Positions 4,550-5,686 of a stretch of 5,686 nucleotides of DNA are shown in pieces. Under the pieces are notes generated by a model, which saw nothing but the letters and a program-made list of their open reading frames with translations, was not told the DNA's origin and made no database searches. The position numbers and the translations under genes are program-made. The DNA is from Desulfotomaculum sp. (GTDB lineage: Bacteria; Bacillota; Desulfotomaculia; Desulfotomaculales; Nap2-2B). Within the stretch, counting starts at the first letter, position 1. Each line of letters opens with the position of its first letter. The DNA lies in NCBI GenBank assembly GCA_003445555.1, contig DMDI01000045.1:1-5686 (forward strand), written 5' to 3'.

Positions 4550-5686
4550 TTAAATTATAAAGCTTTTTGGTTCTTTATAAACCCCCTTAACTTCTAGAAC
4601 GTGCACGGCACAAGCAATGCAGGGGTCAAAGGCCCGCACAATACGGACCAGTTCAATGGGGTTATCGGCATCCTTTACCGGTGCTCCCACCAGGGCTTCT
4701 TCAATTGGACCCCGCTGCCCCTTATCATCTCTGGGGCCTCCGTTCCAGGTGGTAGGTACCACTGCCTGGTAATTGGCAATGGTGTGGTCTTTAATGGTAA
4801 TCCAATGTCCTAAAGCGCCCCGCGGTGCGTCATTAAGACCTACTCCGCTTCCTTCCTTAGGGATGTCAAAGGGGGCAAAAGTAGGTTCTTCAGGCACCAA
4901 TTGGTCAAGCCAGCCAAACATAGCGTGAGCCACTAAAGAAGTTTCTATGGCCCGCGCAAAATGCCGGCCTAAAACAGAAAAGGCTTTTTCACCTAAAGCG
5001 GCCACATCTTTTTGTTTATTTACCCACATCCGGGCCAACGGTCCCACCTCGTGCGGTAAACCCTCGTAACGCGGCGCCTTTAGCCAGGTATAAGCCCCTT
5101 TTTTACGGGGGGTAGGTACGGTAGCTCCTTCTCCCGGATATAGGCCGGTATTTTCGTCATCAAACCAGGAGTACTTTACGTCTTCCGTTATTTTAGAAAT
5201 ATCCACCGGGGCAAACTGCCCTTTGGTGTAACGGCCTCGCTTAAACAACTGCTTTTGCCCGGCCGGGTCATCTTCATCCGAAAGCCTGAACACACCGTAA
5301 ACCAGCATGTTTTTACAACCGGTCCCAATTTTAAACCAGTCGTCAGCGTAAGCGTTGGCTACCGCCAGGACATCGGGGACATAAACGTTATCAACAAAAG
5401 AAGTCAGTTCCTTTAAGTAAGTTTTAAACTGGTCAATTTTTTCCGCCGTTACTATTTCGGTAACCCCTCCGGCGGTAAATACGGTTACGTGAGGCATTTT
5501 TGCCCCAAAAATAGCCAGCATCTCCTGAGCCTTTCTTCGCATGGTTAAAGCCTGAATATAATGTTCCACGGCCTTATCGTTAATAGCTTTAGGCAAACGG
5601 TAGTCCCCTTTGTAACGGGGAATAAAGGGTGCCGTTTCCGGACCTATAACGTAATCTAATGCCGCCAGGTGGTAAAAATGTAAAAT
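4550..5686 (-). CDS. [NiFe] hydrogenase large subunit, group 1-like (C-terminal part)
   Basis: This is the 378-residue C-terminal part of the nickel-binding subunit of a membrane-associated uptake-type hydrogenase. The frame is open to the right edge (ILHFYHLAALDYVIGPET is its first visible stretch), so the start and the N-terminal RxCGxC motif lie outside. Visible hallmarks are GDYRLPKAINDKAVEHYIQA, the RGALGHWITI..HTIANYQ..VPTTWNGGPRD region and the C-terminal metal motif DPCIACAVH (residues 354-362 of the visible part; Cys356 and Cys359). The 16 residues after His362 form the peptide a maturation protease would remove once nickel is inserted. Group 1 large subunits are usually about 550-600 residues, so roughly a third is missing. 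The next gene on the strand is an [FeFe] hydrogenase rather than the usual cytochrome b or protease gene. Family is certain; the exact subgroup and symbol (hyaB, hybC or hynB) cannot be fixed here. Confidence 0.95.
   Translation of the reverse strand: MLHFYHLAALDYVIGPETAPFIPRYKGDYRLPKAINDKAVEHYIQALTMRRKAQEMLAIFGAKMPHVTVFTAGGVTEIVTAEKIDQFKTYLKELTSFVDNVYVPDVLAVANAYADDWFKIGTGCKNMLVYGVFRLSDEDDPAGQKQLFKRGRYTKGQFAPVDISKITEDVKYSWFDDENTGLYPGEGATVPTPRKKGAYTWLKAPRYEGLPHEVGPLARMWVNKQKDVAALGEKAFSVLGRHFARAIETSLVAHAMFGWLDQLVPEEPTFAPFDIPKEGSGVGLNDAPRGALGHWITIKDHTIANYQAVVPTTWNGGPRDDKGQRGPIEEALVGAPVKDADNPIELVRIVRAFDPCIACAVHVLEVKGVYKEPKSFII

Noticed and set aside
4082..4813. Plus-strand open frames at 4082-4336 and 4601-4813
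   Set aside because: They are antisense to the hydrogenase genes. The first also runs through the U-tract hairpin. No ribosome binding site or family pattern supports them.
5596..5686. Start of the [NiFe] large subunit at TTG 5596
   Set aside because: The same frame stays open upstream to the window edge and encodes family-typical sequence (AALDYVIGPET, RYKGDYRLPKA). The TTG is an internal Leu codon and the gene is cut by the window.

Overview
The window looks like part of an anaerobic, hydrogen-metabolising member of the Clostridia. Two different hydrogenase types are encoded side by side. Ribosome binding sites are strong and purine-rich (AAGGGGG), base composition is moderate, and the transposase and regulator remnants resemble families I associate with Peptococcaceae- or Thermoanaerobacterales-like Firmicutes. 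The genus cannot be fixed from this sequence. Every protein gene supported here lies on the minus strand, so the hydrogenase locus reads from the right edge towards the left.

Right half, 1838-5686, the hydrogenase locus. It starts with the C-terminal two thirds of a group 1-like [NiFe] hydrogenase large subunit (4550-5686, cut by the window edge). A 253-base spacer follows, holding a tandem 11-base repeat, a small hairpin and a strong hairpin with a U-tract. Then comes an [FeFe] hydrogenase (2710-4296) with a twin-arginine signal that ends in a lipobox. It is followed after 14 bases by a four-cluster ferredoxin-type subunit with one C-terminal membrane helix (1838-2695), like FdnH/HybA. The likely picture is an extracytoplasmic [FeFe] hydrogenase held to the membrane by lipid and by its partner's helix, passing electrons through up to six [4Fe-4S] clusters towards a membrane acceptor. 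No quinone-reactive cytochrome b or NrfD subunit follows in this window. Two details stand out: the first H-cluster motif reads TSCSPGW rather than TSCCPxW, and the U-tract hairpin sits just 38 bases before the [FeFe] start codon.

Left half, 1-1837, a mobile-element graveyard. Directly beyond the last hydrogenase gene is what looks like the 5' part of domain I of a group II intron on the plus strand (about 1521-1720), with no maturase gene and no domain V seen. Next is a decayed insertion sequence of 1035 bases (480-1514) with 11-base perfect terminal inverted repeats. It holds a frameshifted, internally deleted IS1182-like transposase and an intact 61-residue AbrB-like regulator. The regulator has its own putative promoter and a perfect 10-base palindrome, and it overlaps the transposase start by 14 bases. 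Further left are an unidentified coding remnant (241-438) and the start of a secreted protein (1-211) with a faint resemblance to caspase-like peptidases, cut by the window edge.
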